A stretch of 64,000 nucleotides of DNA from assembly GCF_002018875.1 (NCBI RefSeq), contig NZ_MVOL01000004.1, positions 248,001-312,000 of the forward strand, in the 5' to 3' direction. Positions 14,595 through 23,768 of this stretch are shown here, piece after piece. Below the pieces are notes generated by a model. The model saw only the letters and a program-made list of their open reading frames with translations, had not been told where the DNA came from and did not search any database. The first letter of the stretch is position 1. Each line of letters begins with the position of its first letter. The DNA comes from Pseudomonas sp. MF4836. GTDB taxonomy: Bacteria; Pseudomonadota; Gammaproteobacteria; Pseudomonadales; Pseudomonadaceae. The position numbers were made by a program, and so were the translations under genes.

Positions 14595-15935
14595 TCAGTC
14601 GAGCATCAAAACCTTGGCCAGGATGATTTTCGGGCCCTTCATCTTTTTGATGATGATGCGCAGCCCTTCGACTTCCATGACTTCCTCTTCTTCCGGAACC
14701 CGTTTCAGGGTTTCGTAGACCAGGCCGGCCAAGGTTTCAGCCTCGATGTGGTCAAGGTCGATGCCCAGCAGGCGTTCGACTTTGAACAACGGCGTATCGC
14801 CGCGCACCAGCAACTTGCCCGGCTGGTAGGCGAGGATGCCGCGTTCGGCCTTGCGGTGTTCGTCCTGGATGTCGCCGACCAGCACTTCGAGCACGTCTTC
14901 CATGGTCAGGTAGCCGATGATCTTGCCGTCGGCCTCTTCCACCAGGGCGAAGTGCGAGCCGCCTTTGCGGAACTGTTCCAGCAGGTGCGACAGCGGCATG
15001 TGCCGCGATACGCGCTCCAGCGGGCGGGTCAGTTCGGCGAGGTTGAACGACTCGGGAATGTGGTCCAGGGCCGCCAATTCCAACAGCAGATCCTTGATGT
15101 GCAGCAGGCCGACGAACTCGTTGCGGTCGCTGTCGTACACCGGGTAGCGGCTGAACTTGTGGCGGCGGAACAGGGCGAGGATTTCCTTGAGCGGCGCGTT
15201 GAATTCGACGCTGATCAGGTCTTCCCGGGAGTTGGCCCAGTCCACCACTTCCAGCTCGCCCATTTCCACGGCCGAGGCCAGTACGCGCATGCCTTGGTCG
15301 CTGGGGTCCTGGCCACGGCTGGAGTGCAGGATCAGTTTCAGTTCTTCGCGGCTGTAGTGGTGTTCATGGTGCGGGCCGGGCTCGCCCTGGCCGGCGATGC
15401 GCAAGATGGTGTTGGCGCTGGCGTTGAGCAGGTAGATGGCCGGGTACATGGCCCAGTAGAACAGGTACAGCGGCACCGCCGTCCACAGCGACAGCAGCTC
15501 GGGTTTGCGAATGGCCCAGGATTTGGGCGCCAGCTCGCCGACCACGATGTGCAGGTAGGAAATCACGAAGAAGGCGGCAAAGAACGACACGCCCTTGATG
15601 ATCTCCGGCGACTCGACGCCGATGGCGCCCAGCAGTGGTTCCAGAATGTGTGCGAAGGCCGGTTCACCGACCCAGCCCAGGCCCAGGGAGGCCAGGGTGA
15701 TACCCAGTTGGCAGGCCGACAGATAGGCGTCGAGCTGGCTGTGTACGGTGCGCAGGATCTGTCCGCGCCAACCGTTCTTGTGGGCGATGGCCTCGACCCG
15801 GGTGGAGCGCAATTTGACCATGGCGAACTCGGCGGCAACGAAGAAGCCGTTGAGCAGAACCAGGATCAGAGCAAAAAGAATCATGCCGAAGTCGGCGAAG
15901 AGTGTCGCGAGGGTAAAACCAGGGGATGGGTCCAT
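14595..15935 (-). CDS. CorC/HlyC-family membrane protein (DUF21-CBS-CorC_HlyC)
   Basis: A 446-residue protein of the CNNM/CorC family, linked in other bacteria to Mg2+ or Co2+ efflux. The N-terminal DUF21 domain (about residues 10-190) has three to four membrane segments including LFALILVLLNGFFVAAEFAMV and ends with SWAIRKPE. A pair of CBS domains (about 210-340) and a C-terminal CorC_HlyC domain (about 350-435) follow. I chose ATG 15935 because the upstream part of the frame (MPAFQAPHF...) lacks family similarity. No good ribosome-binding site is visible for it. The older name hemolysin for this family is not supported by function. Confidence 0.85.
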   Translation of the reverse strand: MDPSPGFTLATLFADFGMILFALILVLLNGFFVAAEFAMVKLRSTRVEAIAHKNGWRGQILRTVHSQLDAYLSACQLGITLASLGLGWVGEPAFAHILEPLLGAIGVESPEIIKGVSFFAAFFVISYLHIVVGELAPKSWAIRKPELLSLWTAVPLYLFYWAMYPAIYLLNASANTILRIAGQGEPGPHHEHHYSREELKLILHSSRGQDPSDQGMRVLASAVEMGELEVVDWANSREDLISVEFNAPLKEILALFRRHKFSRYPVYDSDRNEFVGLLHIKDLLLELAALDHIPESFNLAELTRPLERVSRHMPLSHLLEQFRKGGSHFALVEEADGKIIGYLTMEDVLEVLVGDIQDEHRKAERGILAYQPGKLLVRGDTPLFKVERLLGIDLDHIEAETLAGLVYETLKRVPEEEEVMEVEGLRIIIKKMKGPKIILAKVLMLD

Positions 15936-16067
15936 GATGGAGTTTTGCGGGTTCCGTGTAGGCGAAAAAAGAAGGAAATGCGGTGCCTGAAAGGCAGGCA
16001 CAAGTGCGCCAATGTAGCGGCTGACAGGACGATTGCCTAGTGGCGAGTCGCTGTCAGCGCTGGCCGG

Positions 16068-17381
16068 TCAGGGCGTGGGGGCGGTTTTCTTGACCTGGGT
16101 GGGGGCGAAATGGCAGGTGAACGTGCTGCCGTGACCCAGCACGCTGCTGATCTCCAGGCGCGCGCGGTGGCGCAGCAGCACGTGCTTGACGATGGCCAGG
16201 CCCAGGCCGGTGCCGCCGGTATTGGAGTTGCGGCTGGAGTCCACGCGGTAGAAGCGCTCGGTCAGGCGCGGCAGGTGTTTGCTGTCGATGCCGATGCCCG
16301 AATCCTGCACGCTCAGGTGCGCGCCTTGCTCATCACCCCACCAGCGAATGCGGATATTGCCTTCGGCCGGGGTGTATTTCACCGCGTTGAACACCAGGTT
16401 GGAGAACGCGCTGCGCAGTTCCGCCTCGCTGCCCTTGAGCTGGATCCTGGAATCCGCTTCCAGGCTGATGCGCTGGTTGCGCTCGCCGGACAGGGCCTGG
16501 GCGTCGCTCTTGATCGATTGCAGCAAGGTATCGATCGCCACCGGCTGGTTGTCCGAGGGGTAGTCGGTGGCTTCCAGCTTCGCCAGCAACAGCAGATCGT
16601 TGAGCAGGGTCTGCATGCGTCCGCCTTGTTGCTGCATCTGCTGCAGGGCACGGCTCCAGCGCGGGTTCACTTCCTCGACGTTGTCGAGCAGGGTTTCCAG
16701 GTAGCCGCAGATCACCGTCAACGGCGTGCGCAGCTCATGAGAGACGTTGGCGATGAAGTCTTTGCGCATCTGCTCCAGCTGATGAATGCGGGTGACATCG
16801 CGCACCAGCATCAGGTGCTCGTTGTTGCCGTAGCGGGTGATGTAGAGCTGGATACGCAGGCGGTCGTTGATCGGCGAGGGGATTTCCAGCGGCTCGGCGT
16901 AGTTGTCCTGCTCGAAGTACTCCTTGAAGCGCGGGTGGCGCACCAGGTTGGTCACCGGCTGGCCGCTGTCTTGCGGGGTCTTGAGGCCCAGCAGGGTTTC
17001 TGCGGCGCGGTTCCACCATTCCAGGTTGCCGTCGCTGTCGAGCATAATCACCGCGTCCTTCAGGGCGGCGGTGGACTCCTGGACCCGGTCGATCACCGCT
17101 TGCAGGCGCCCGCGCACCCGTTGGTCGCGGCGTTGCAGGTGATAGATGCTGTCGAACACTTCACCCCACAGGCCGTAGCCATCGGGCGGTGCCTGGTCCG
17201 GCTGGTGCAGCCGCAGCCATTCGTGCAGGCGCAGCAGTTGCTTGAGGGTCCAGGCCAGGTAGATCGCCAGGCCGATGGCCATGCTCCAGCCGTAATAACC
17301 GCTGATCAGGCCGACCAGCAGGCAGCCGGTGATCAGAAGCAGCATGTGGCGAATCAGGGTGCCATGCCAGTTTTGGTTCAC
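16068..17381 (-). CDS. phoR: phosphate regulon sensor kinase PhoR
   Basis: A 437-residue histidine kinase for phosphate starvation. Two N-terminal membrane helices (about residues 11-50, LLLITGCLLVGLISGYYGWSMAIGLAIYLAW), a charged region, a PAS domain (AVIMLDSDGNLEWWNRAAETLLG), the dimerisation His in IANVSHELRTPLTVICGYLETLL, and an ATPase domain with NLVFNAVKYT, DSGIGID and GGTGLGLAIVKHV are all present. I prefer GTG 17381 (protein begins VNQNWHGTLI) to the TTG at 17405. It lies 81 bp after phoB in the same operon, with a repeat between them. Confidence 0.92.
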   Translation of the reverse strand: MNQNWHGTLIRHMLLLITGCLLVGLISGYYGWSMAIGLAIYLAWTLKQLLRLHEWLRLHQPDQAPPDGYGLWGEVFDSIYHLQRRDQRVRGRLQAVIDRVQESTAALKDAVIMLDSDGNLEWWNRAAETLLGLKTPQDSGQPVTNLVRHPRFKEYFEQDNYAEPLEIPSPINDRLRIQLYITRYGNNEHLMLVRDVTRIHQLEQMRKDFIANVSHELRTPLTVICGYLETLLDNVEEVNPRWSRALQQMQQQGGRMQTLLNDLLLLAKLEATDYPSDNQPVAIDTLLQSIKSDAQALSGERNQRISLEADSRIQLKGSEAELRSAFSNLVFNAVKYTPAEGNIRIRWWGDEQGAHLSVQDSGIGIDSKHLPRLTERFYRVDSSRNSNTGGTGLGLAIVKHVLLRHRARLEISSVLGHGSTFTCHFAPTQVKKTAPTP

Positions 17382-17394
17382 GTAGGGGACAGCT

Positions 17395-17458
17395 CCAAGT
17401 TGCAAGCTACAAGTTCAGAAGCGGTCAACTTGCCGCTTGCAGCTCATAGCTTGGCGCT
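17395..17458. repeat. CAAGC/GCTTG-type intergenic repeat, phoB-phoR
   Basis: The short gap holds AAGTTGCAAGCTACAAGTT and ACTTGCCGCTTGCAGCTCA in opposite orientation, so the phoB-phoR mRNA can form a stem here. The words match those in the pstA-pstB and pstB-phoU gaps. Confidence 0.65.
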
Positions 17459-17462
17459 GATG

Positions 17463-18152
17463 TCATGCCTTGGTTGAAAAGCGATAGCCGGTGCCGCGCA
17501 CGGTTTGTACCAGGTTCTCGTAGGCTTCACCCAGCGCTTTGCGCAGGCGTCGAATGTGCACGTCGACGGTGCGTTCTTCAACATAGACATTGCCACCCCA
17601 GACCTGGTCCAGCAGCTGGCCACGGGTGTAGGCGCGTTCCTGGTGGGTCATGAAAAATTGCAGCAGGCGGTATTCGGTCGGGCCCATTTCGGCGGGGGTG
17701 CCGTCGATGGTCACGCGGTGGCTGATCGGGTCGAGCCGCAGGCCGCCGACTTCAATCGGCGCTTCACCATCGGTCGGGCCCGCGCGGCGCAGCACGGCCT
17801 TGAGGCGCGCCACCAGCTCGCGAGGTGAAAACGGCTTGGTGATGTAGTCGTCGGCGCCGACTTCCAGGCCCTGGATCTTGTTGTCCTCTTCGCCCTTGGC
17901 GGTGAGCATGATGATCGGGATATCCCCGGTCAGCTCGTCGCGCTTGAGGCGCCGCGCCAGTTCGATGCCCGAAGTGCCGGGCAGCATCCAGTCGAGCAGG
18001 ATCAGGTCGGGCTTGCGGTCGACGATAATGGCGTGGGCCTGCTGGGAGTTTTCAGCCTCCAGGCAGTCATAGCCGGCCATTTCCAACGCAACGGCGATCA
18101 TTTCGCGAATAGGCGCTTCGTCGTCAACGATCAGAATGCTTCTGCCAACCAT
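17463..18152 (-). CDS. phoB: phosphate regulon response regulator PhoB
   Basis: A 229-residue OmpR-type regulator, the exact length of E. coli PhoB. The receiver has acidic D10/D11, phospho-acceptor D54 ([11 protein letters not shown]) and the [18 protein letters not shown] switch end. The C-terminal winged helix has [30 protein letters not shown] and [12 protein letters not shown]. When phosphorylated by PhoR it binds Pho boxes, including those before pstS and pstC here. ATG 18152 is chosen over 18170 because AGAGG lies 7 nt before it and homology begins with [12 protein letters not shown]. Confidence 0.95.
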   Translation of the reverse strand: MVGRSILIVDDEAPIREMIAVALEMAGYDCLEAENSQQAHAIIVDRKPDLILLDWMLPGTSGIELARRLKRDELTGDIPIIMLTAKGEEDNKIQGLEVGADDYITKPFSPRELVARLKAVLRRAGPTDGEAPIEVGGLRLDPISHRVTIDGTPAEMGPTEYRLLQFFMTHQERAYTRGQLLDQVWGGNVYVEERTVDVHIRRLRKALGEAYENLVQTVRGTGYRFSTKA

Positions 18153-18163
18153 GCTTGAACCTC

Positions 18164-18181
18164 TTGTCATTTAACTGTCTT
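18164..18181 (+). promoter_or_regulatory. Pho-box-like site close to the phoB start, plus orientation
   Basis: TTGTCAT-TTAA-CTGTCTT fits the two-heptamer PhoB pattern but points away from phoB, toward the gene at 18303. Its edge is only 12 bp before the phoB ATG, a position better suited to repression than to activation of phoB. Confidence 0.6.
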
Positions 18182-18204
18182 GCGCCGCATTAGATAACGG
18201 AATT

Positions 18205-18222
18205 ATTGCAGTCGTGTGACAG
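18205..18222 (-). promoter_or_regulatory. Pho-box-like site upstream of phoB, minus orientation
   Basis: Read on the minus strand, CTGTCAC-ACGA-CTGCAAT resembles a Pho box, with a good first and a weaker second heptamer, and is followed 7-8 nt later by TATCTA, a possible -10 element. It is the best candidate for PhoB autoactivation of phoBR. Confidence 0.5.
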
Positions 18223-18302
18223 TATTTCAGGCCGACGGCGGCCCGCGCATTCATGAACTAAGCTTTGAGTCCGAATCCTGACAACCACAAGAGAAGGTTT
18301 CC

Positions 18303-18683
18303 ATGACTCAACTGACGCAATCCTGGAAGGCCCTGCTGGTCGCTGCTGCCCTGGCGCTGCCGACACTGGCTTTCGCCGCCGACCCCGCCATGAGCAAAGA
18401 CGGGATGATGGTCGACCACAAAGGCATGACCCTCTACACCTTTGCCAAGGACGCGGGTGGCAAGTCCATGTGCAACGACAAATGCGCCGGCAATTGGCCG
18501 CCGTTGATGGCCGAAGGCAGCGACAAGGCCATGGGCAAGTGGACCACGGTCAAGCGCGATGACGGCACCATGCAGTGGGCCTACGATGGCAAGCCGCTGT
18601 ACACCTTCGTTATGGACAAAAAGGCCGGCGACATGACCGGTGAAGGCAAAATGGACGGCGCCTGGAAGGTGGCCAAACCTTAA
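18303..18683 (+). CDS. secreted COG4315-type repeat protein
   Basis: A 126-residue exported protein. A signal peptide ends near TLAFAADP (residue 24-26). The mature part has two copies of the COG4315 repeat: GMTLYTFAKDAGGKSMCNDKCAGNWPP and GKPLYTFVMDKKAGDMTGE, with a Cys pair in the first copy. The family is widespread, periplasmic or a lipoprotein, and of unknown function; a link to redox or stress has been suggested but is not shown here. The gene is divergent from phoB and shares its upstream region, so Pho control is possible. Confidence 0.8.
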   Translation: MTQLTQSWKALLVAAALALPTLAFAADPAMSKDGMMVDHKGMTLYTFAKDAGGKSMCNDKCAGNWPPLMAEGSDKAMGKWTTVKRDDGTMQWAYDGKPLYTFVMDKKAGDMTGEGKMDGAWKVAKP

Positions 18684-18726
18684 CCCCCTCTATGCCCATG
18701 CCGGCCCGCGCAGCCTCGCGGGCTCG

Positions 18727-18752
18727 GCAGCGGCTACAGGTGTAGCCGCTGC
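18727..18752. repeat. REP-type palindrome (GCGGCTACA family)
   Basis: GCAGCGGCTACA and TGTAGCCGCTGC form a perfect 12-bp inverted repeat with a 2-nt centre, next to another hairpin CCCGCG/CGCGGG at 18705-18722. The word GCGGCTACA recurs at 30662-30709 and 59041-59071. Confidence 0.7.
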
Positions 18753-18810
18753 GGCACGCTGCGCTGGCCATCAGCGGCACCGCATTCTTCCAGGTGTACT
18801 CCCGCTCGTG

Positions 18811-19701
18811 TCAGCGCAAGCCGTAATCGGCAACGATCCCCAGGAAAATCGCCAACCCCGCCCAATGGTTATGCAGGAAGGCCCGGAAGCATTTCATCCG
18901 GTCCTTGTCGCGGGTGTACCAGAACTCCCAGACAAAGCACCCGGCCGCCACCAGCAGCCCGAGGTGGAACCAGCCCCCCAGATCGAACCGCGCGCCCGCC
19001 AGCAGCAGGCAGCCCAGGGCCAGGCCCTGCAGGCTGAGGATGATCACCCGGTCCGCTTCGCCAAACAGGATGGCGGTGGATTTCACCCCGATCCGCAGGT
19101 CGTCGTCGCGGTCGGTCATGGCGTAATAAGTGTCGTAGCCCACGGTCCATAGCAGGTTGGCGATATACAGCAGCCAGGCGCTGGCCGGCAACTCGCCAGT
19201 CTCGGCGGTGAAGGCCATGGGAATGCCCCAGGAAAACGCCGCGCCCAGCACCACCTGCGGGTAGTAGGTGTAACGCTTCATGAACGGGTAGCTGGCCGCC
19301 AGCGCCAATCCGCCCAGGGACAGCCAGATGGTGGTGGCGTTGGTGCACAGCACCAGCAGGAAGCTGATAAACATCAGCACCGCGAAGAACACCAGGGCCT
19401 CTTTTGAGCTGATCTTGCCGCTCACCAGCGGCCGTTGCTCGGTGCGTTTGACGTGGCCGTCGACCTTGCGGTCGGCCCAGTCATTAATCACGCAGCCACC
19501 CGCCCGGGTCAGGGTCACACCGAGTACGAAAATCACGATATTGGCCAGGGATGGCGCGCCCTTGCCGGCAATCCACAGGGCCCAGAGGGTGGGCCAGAGC
19601 AGCAGGTAGATGCCGATCGGCTTGTCCATGCGGGTCAGTTGAATAAAGTCCCAGGCCCGCGGGTTGAGGCGATTCAGGGATTTGAGCAGGCTCTGGTACA
19701 T
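18811..19701 (-). CDS. ubiA: 4-hydroxybenzoate octaprenyltransferase UbiA
   Basis: A 296-residue inner-membrane prenyltransferase that joins the polyprenyl chain to 4-hydroxybenzoate in ubiquinone synthesis. Both Asp-rich motifs are present: [17 protein letters not shown] (first) and [17 protein letters not shown] (second), set among about eight membrane helices. ATG 19701 overlaps the ubiC stop codon, showing translational coupling. The longer frame to 19842 is inside ubiC and is not used. Confidence 0.95.
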   Translation of the reverse strand: MYQSLLKSLNRLNPRAWDFIQLTRMDKPIGIYLLLWPTLWALWIAGKGAPSLANIVIFVLGVTLTRAGGCVINDWADRKVDGHVKRTEQRPLVSGKISSKEALVFFAVLMFISFLLVLCTNATTIWLSLGGLALAASYPFMKRYTYYPQVVLGAAFSWGIPMAFTAETGELPASAWLLYIANLLWTVGYDTYYAMTDRDDDLRIGVKSTAILFGEADRVIILSLQGLALGCLLLAGARFDLGGWFHLGLLVAAGCFVWEFWYTRDKDRMKCFRAFLHNHWAGLAIFLGIVADYGLR

Positions 19702-20264
19702 CAGCAGTTCTCCGGGTGGGCGCGTACCGCGTCCCACAGGGTCGGCAAAAAGATTTCCGCTACCAGCACACTCAGCGTGCCGCGGTCGAAGCGCGAGCGG
19801 CGGCCCCAGAGCGCGTCGGCCTGGACCTCGGCGGGCAGCCATTGGCGCGGGTAATGGCAGACCTCAATGGCGCGGCGCTGGAACGCCTGGTCGCAGAACA
19901 GCAATTCACCCAGGGAACGGCTGCCCAGTTCGTCAATATTCAGCCCGCCATTCTCCAGGGCCGTGCGTGCGGCAACGCTGCGGGCGAATACCCAGGCCTC
20001 GCCATGGCCGCGCAGGTACACCTCGCGCACCCAGCCCTGGCTGTCTGCGGGCAGGTCCAGGGCTGCACACTCGTCGGCGCGCAGGGGCTGCCAGCCTTCC
20101 ACCAGCGGGGTCACGCTGAAGCCGTTGTCCGACAGCCGGGTCAGGCGCCGGGTCAGCGACCCTTGATCGAACAGCCAATCGACAATCTGCGCATCGGGGA
20201 GGGGCGACAACTGGCTGTGTGGCAGCCAGGCCGGGGTCGGAACGGGGGGATTAGAGTGCGGCAC
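19701..20264 (-). CDS. ubiC: chorismate lyase UbiC
   Basis: A 187-residue cytosolic enzyme that splits chorismate into 4-hydroxybenzoate and pyruvate, the first committed step of ubiquinone synthesis. Family features are [12 protein letters not shown], the active-site Arg in VREVYLRG, and [12 protein letters not shown] with the catalytic Glu region. It is the first gene of the ubiCA operon and feeds UbiA directly. ATG 20264 is the only good start. Confidence 0.93.
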   Translation of the reverse strand: MPHSNPPVPTPAWLPHSQLSPLPDAQIVDWLFDQGSLTRRLTRLSDNGFSVTPLVEGWQPLRADECAALDLPADSQGWVREVYLRGHGEAWVFARSVAARTALENGGLNIDELGSRSLGELLFCDQAFQRRAIEVCHYPRQWLPAEVQADALWGRRSRFDRGTLSVLVAEIFLPTLWDAVRAHPENC

Positions 20265-20467
20265 AGTGAGTCATTATTGGCAGCAAATGAGGCGCCGAGC
20301 TTAACATGTCGTCCGCGAACTTTGATTGATCGGGGTGGCTTGGCGCTGCGAACATGCTTGCATCTGCGCTGAGCGATCAGTACAAAACGCCCTGAGCCGG
20401 ACGGCAATCAGAGTCGATCCATCGACCGCCGCGCCGGCAACGCCTGAGAACCTGAGGAAATGCGTAC

Positions 20468-20635
20468 ATGAAAAAGTGGCAATGTGTGGTCTGCGGCCTG
20501 ATCTATAACGAAGCCGATGGCTGGCCGGACGACGGTATCTTGCCCGGTACCCGCTGGGAAGATGTGCCGCAGGACTGGCTGTGCCCGGACTGTGGCGTGG
20601 GCAAAATGGATTTCGAGATGATCGAAATCGGTTAA
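20468..20635 (+). CDS. rubA: rubredoxin
   Basis: A 55-residue iron-sulfur protein. The four cysteines that hold one iron are C6-x-x-C9 (QCVVCG) and C39-x-x-C42 (LCPDCG), with the usual [12 protein letters not shown] and aromatic core W4, Y13, W30, W37. It carries electrons from the reductase encoded next to it to alkane hydroxylases or oxidative-stress enzymes. GAGGAAATGCGTAC precedes ATG 20468. Some pseudomonads carry two rubredoxin genes in tandem here; only one is present in this window. Confidence 0.95.
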   Translation: MKKWQCVVCGLIYNEADGWPDDGILPGTRWEDVPQDWLCPDCGVGKMDFEMIEIG

Positions 20636-20674
20636 TGGCGATTTTTTGATCAATTGCATAACAAGGAGAAAGGG

Positions 20675-21823
20675 ATGAGCGCACCTGTCGTGATCGTTGG
20701 CACCGGACTTGCGGGTTACAACCTGGCCCGGGAGTTTCGCAAACTCGACGGCGAAACACCGCTGTTGCTGATTACGGCGGATGACGGTCGCTCCTACTCC
20801 AAGCCGATGCTGTCCACCGGCTTCGGCAAAAACAAGGACGCCGACGGCCTGAGCATGGCCGAGCCGGGCGCCATGGCCGAGCAGCTCAAGGCCGAGGTGC
20901 GCACCCATACCCGCATCAGCGGAATCGACCCGGGCCACAAGCGCCTGTGGATCGGTGAGGAAGCGGTGGCGTATCGCGACCTGATCCTGGCCTGCGGCGC
21001 GCAAACCGTGCGCGTGCCGGTGGAAGGCGACGCGTCCGAGCTGATCTTCCCGATCAACGACCTGGAAGACTACGCACGCTTCCGGGCTGCCGCCGCCGGC
21101 AAGCGCCGGGTGCTGTTGCTGGGGGCCGGGCTGATCGGCTGTGAATTCGCCAATGACCTGATCCTCGGCGGCTATGAAGTCGAGTTGGTGGCGCCGTGCG
21201 AGCAAGTGATGCCGACCCTGTTGCACCCGGCCGCCGCTGCAGCGGTGCAGGCCGGGCTTGAAAGCCTGGGCGCTCGCTTCCACCTGGGGCCGGTGCTCAA
21301 CCGCCTGCAGCGCAGCGAGGACGGCCTGCAAGCGCACCTCTCCGACGGCCAGGTGATCGCCTGCGACCTGGTGGTCTCGGCCATCGGCCTGCGTCCGCGC
21401 ACCGATCTGGCTGCGGCTGCCGGGCTGGTGGTCGGCCGCGGCATTGCCGTCGATCGGCAGCTGAAAACCTCCCACGCCAATATCTACGCCCTGGGCGACT
21501 GCGCCGAGGTCGATGGCCTCAACCTGCTGTACGTGATGCCGCTGATGAGCTGCGCCCGCGCCCTGGCCCAGACCCTGGCCGGCAACCCGACGACCGTCGG
21601 CTACGGGCCGATGCCGATCACCGTGAAAACCCCGGTCTGCCCGCTGGTGGTCTCGCCGCCACCTCGCGGCCGCGAAGGGGTGTGGAGCGCTGAAGGGCAG
21701 GGCGCCGACATCAAGGTGCTGTGCCGCGATGCCAGCGGCCAGCTGCTGGGCTACGCCCTGACCGGCACCGCGGTGATGGAGAAACTGGCCCTGAACAAAG
21801 AGCTTCCGCCGTTGCTGGCATAA
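20675..21823 (+). CDS. rubredoxin-NAD(+) reductase
   Basis: A 382-residue FAD flavoprotein that passes electrons from NADH to rubredoxin. The FAD site is [20 protein letters not shown], the NAD site is [17 protein letters not shown], and the second FAD motif is [20 protein letters not shown] 20675 follows AAGGAGAAAGGG and begins [11 protein letters not shown]. It lies 39 bp after the rubredoxin gene, so both are made from one transcript. Confidence 0.92.
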   Translation: MSAPVVIVGTGLAGYNLAREFRKLDGETPLLLITADDGRSYSKPMLSTGFGKNKDADGLSMAEPGAMAEQLKAEVRTHTRISGIDPGHKRLWIGEEAVAYRDLILACGAQTVRVPVEGDASELIFPINDLEDYARFRAAAAGKRRVLLLGAGLIGCEFANDLILGGYEVELVAPCEQVMPTLLHPAAAAAVQAGLESLGARFHLGPVLNRLQRSEDGLQAHLSDGQVIACDLVVSAIGLRPRTDLAAAAGLVVGRGIAVDRQLKTSHANIYALGDCAEVDGLNLLYVMPLMSCARALAQTLAGNPTTVGYGPMPITVKTPVCPLVVSPPPRGREGVWSAEGQGADIKVLCRDASGQLLGYALTGTAVMEKLALNKELPPLLA

Positions 21824-22011
21824 ATAGCGGTCGTTCTGTCGGAATAACCCCGATTTTGCCCCTACAAAGGTCGTGGGGAGACTGGCGCCACTCTCAAGTG
21901 CGTGCCATCCTCACACCCGTCTGCCGCAGAGTAGAGCCTGCGGCGCCTTGGGCGCTGTTCCGGAAGAACAGCACGGACATAACAACAAAAAACCGTCAAA
22001 GAGGCTTCACT

Positions 22012-22287
22012 ATGCGTAAACCAGAACTCGCCGCCGCCATCGCTGAAAAAGCGGATCTGACCAAAGAGCAGGCCAACCGCGTACTCAACGCCGTTCTCGA
22101 AGAAATCACCGGTGCCCTGCATCGCAAAGACAGCGTGACCCTGGTTGGTTTTGGCACCTTCCTGCAGCGCCACCGTGGCGCCCGTACCGGCAAGAACCCG
22201 CAAACCGGCGAGCCGGTAAAAATCAAGGCCAGCAACACCGTTGCCTTCAAGCCAGGCAAGTCCCTCAAGGACAGCGTCAACCCTTAA
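22012..22287 (+). CDS. HU-family DNA-binding protein
   Basis: A 91-residue histone-like protein that bends DNA. The sequence MRKPELAAAIAEKADLTKEQANRVLNAV, the GFGTFLQRHRGARTGKNPQTGEPVKI beta-arm and the C-terminal FKPGKSLKDSVN fit HU-type proteins, not the IHF subunits. ATG 22012 is the family start; the extended frame from 21721 is inside the reductase gene. It is the last gene before the T6SS block. Confidence 0.92.
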   Translation: MRKPELAAAIAEKADLTKEQANRVLNAVLEEITGALHRKDSVTLVGFGTFLQRHRGARTGKNPQTGEPVKIKASNTVAFKPGKSLKDSVNP

Positions 22288-22320
22288 GCACTGCACGCCC
22301 CGAAGCGGGGAGAGCAGTAC

Positions 22321-22361
22321 AAAAAATGAGCACGCCGAACCGTTCGGGTGCTCATTTTTTT
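22321..22361. terminator. intrinsic terminator after the HU gene
   Basis: AAAAAATGAGCAC and GTGCTCATTTTTT are perfect complements around a CCGAAC/GTTCGG inner stem, giving a long bidirectional rho-independent terminator. A second small hairpin, CCCCGAAGCGGGG, stands just before it. Confidence 0.92.
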
Positions 22362-22461
22362 ATGCCTGCATATTTGCCGATGGCGTCACTGAAAGCGTCT
22401 TGCGCATGGCTTTGGGCATGGCTAGCATGCGCACTGCTTTACTTGCGAACAAAGGCCAAGG

Positions 22462-22992
22462 ATGACCCGCTCGACACCTTTCCCGCTCCCGACCACCACA
22501 CCAGTACCCTCAGCGGCCATGGGCCGTGCCTGGCGGATGGTGTGCGGGTGCGTTCTCGGGTTGAGCATGAACTCGGCCTTCGCCGTGGCCGAGCCAGGGT
22601 CGGCGCTGACGCAAGTGGGCTATCGCGAAGCCCTGAAGTGGTTCAACAGCCAGAAGTACGACAGCCCGGGGATCTGGCTGTGCGGTTATTCGCTGGCACG
22701 CCCCGACTACAGCGTTGCGCCCAAGGCCCCACGGCTGCTGGTAGAGATCGACGAACACTTCCTCTACCTCAAGACCGGCGGCCAACTGGTGGAATTGACC
22801 AGTGGCGCCCAGAGCAACAACCGGGTCGAGTACCAGAACGCCTCGGCAGACATGCGTGTGACCCTGAACATCCTCAAGCGCAACAACTTCAGCGAATACC
22901 AGGAATCCCACGACCGCCAGGTCGAGGCCCGCATCGAAATCGCCGGACAAGTCGAAACTCTCAAGCTCAAGGGGCAATCATGCGGAACCTGA
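22462..22992 (+). CDS. secreted protein of unknown function (first of an overlapping pair)
   Basis: I do not recognise this 176-residue protein. The N-terminus has a long polar start followed by a hydrophobic segment (RMVCGCVLGLSMNSAFAVAEPG), which looks like a signal peptide cleaved near residue 40. The mature part has one Cys near the middle (WLCGYSLARPDY) and one at the very C-terminus (GQSCGT), which could form a disulfide, and strand-rich sequence (RLLVEIDEHFLYLKTGG). ATG 22462 has AAAGG about 8 nt before it; ATG 22519 is an alternative that would give a normal-length signal peptide. It overlaps the next gene and lies at the left border of the T6SS block, so a periplasmic immunity role is possible but unproven. 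Confidence 0.6.
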   Translation: MTRSTPFPLPTTTPVPSAAMGRAWRMVCGCVLGLSMNSAFAVAEPGSALTQVGYREALKWFNSQKYDSPGIWLCGYSLARPDYSVAPKAPRLLVEIDEHFLYLKTGGQLVELTSGAQSNNRVEYQNASADMRVTLNILKRNNFSEYQESHDRQVEARIEIAGQVETLKLKGQSCGT

Positions 22993-23348
22993 ATCTGGCC
23001 ATCCTCGCCCTGCTGGGCAGCCTGGGGGCGATGCCGGCCCTGGCCGATGAGGCAACAGGCGTCGCCAGCTGCTACGGCTACCTCACCGAGATGGTCAGGA
23101 GCAGCAACTACCCCTACCGCGACTTCACCACCCCGGACAAACTCAAGTTGCTGATCGACACCGACAAGGGCGACGAACTGTCGCTCCAGCTGTTCTACGA
23201 CACCTCCGGCAGCGGCATCATCGGCTGGGTCAAATACGAGGTGGAACAGCAGAAGCTGTGGAACATCACCATCGATCCCGAAGAGCCCGAGGCCCTCACG
23301 TTCGACAAGCAATGGGCCACCCGCTACGCGGCGTGCATTCAGAGCTAG
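22980..23348 (+). CDS. secreted small protein of unknown function (second of the pair)
   Basis: A 122-residue protein with a clear signal peptide (MRNLNLAILALLGSLGAMPALADE, cleavage after ALA). The mature protein of about 100 residues is acidic and has one Cys near each end (GVASCYGYL and YAACIQS), suggesting a closing disulfide. No family is recognised. The start ATG lies 13 bp inside the previous gene, with AAGGGGCA in front, so the two are co-translated. It is convergent with the Imm22-like gene only 15 bp away. Confidence 0.65.
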   Translation: MRNLNLAILALLGSLGAMPALADEATGVASCYGYLTEMVRSSNYPYRDFTTPDKLKLLIDTDKGDELSLQLFYDTSGSGIIGWVKYEVEQQKLWNITIDPEEPEALTFDKQWATRYAACIQS

Positions 23349-23363
23349 GCCCATACACCGGCC

Positions 23364-23768
23364 CTAGTCGCCTTTGAACAGACCGATGTATTTCAAGCCG
23401 TTGTACTGATCCTTGATCGGCTGCTTGAGCACCAAGTCCGCATCCTGATACCAGAAAATCGCGTTGGCCTGGGTGATCCCCAGCGCCGCGCAGCGCTGTT
23501 TTACCGCGTCCAATTGGTCCTGATCAACCGCCGCTTCCTGCAGAATCTCATCCAGAGAAACCTCGGCGTCACTACGCGGGATGATCCCGATAAAGTCTTC
23601 GTCATACCACTGCGTGCCAATGTCCTCGCAGAAGCCGCAGAGCTTGTAGCTGGGATCGTCAAAGTCTCCTTCGACCGAATAGTCCAGCTGGAAGTACTCC
23701 ATATACTGGTCTTCAGGGGCGAAGTTGCTGCCGATCCAGACGTGTACCTGGTTTTCATCGTTGGACAT
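23364..23768 (-). CDS. Imm22-like immunity protein
   Basis: A 134-residue acidic cytosolic protein placed directly behind the Rhs toxin gene, whose stop is at 23769. The N-terminal VHVWIGSNFAPEDQYMEYF and the central GTQWYDEDFIGI match the WIG and YDED-type signatures of the Imm22 immunity family of polymorphic toxins. It should bind and block the Rhs C-terminal toxin in producing cells. GC is lower than in the core T6SS genes. The toxin gene ends one base before this gene's start, consistent with paired inheritance. Confidence 0.72.
   Translation of the reverse strand: MSNDENQVHVWIGSNFAPEDQYMEYFQLDYSVEGDFDDPSYKLCGFCEDIGTQWYDEDFIGIIPRSDAEVSLDEILQEAAVDQDQLDAVKQRCAALGITQANAIFWYQDADLVLKQPIKDQYNGLKYIGLFKGD

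Noticed and set aside
22288..22461. Possible attachment site or integrase remnant at the left border of the T6SS block
   Set aside because: No direct repeat matching the right border near 58600, no tRNA gene and no integrase-like frame were seen.
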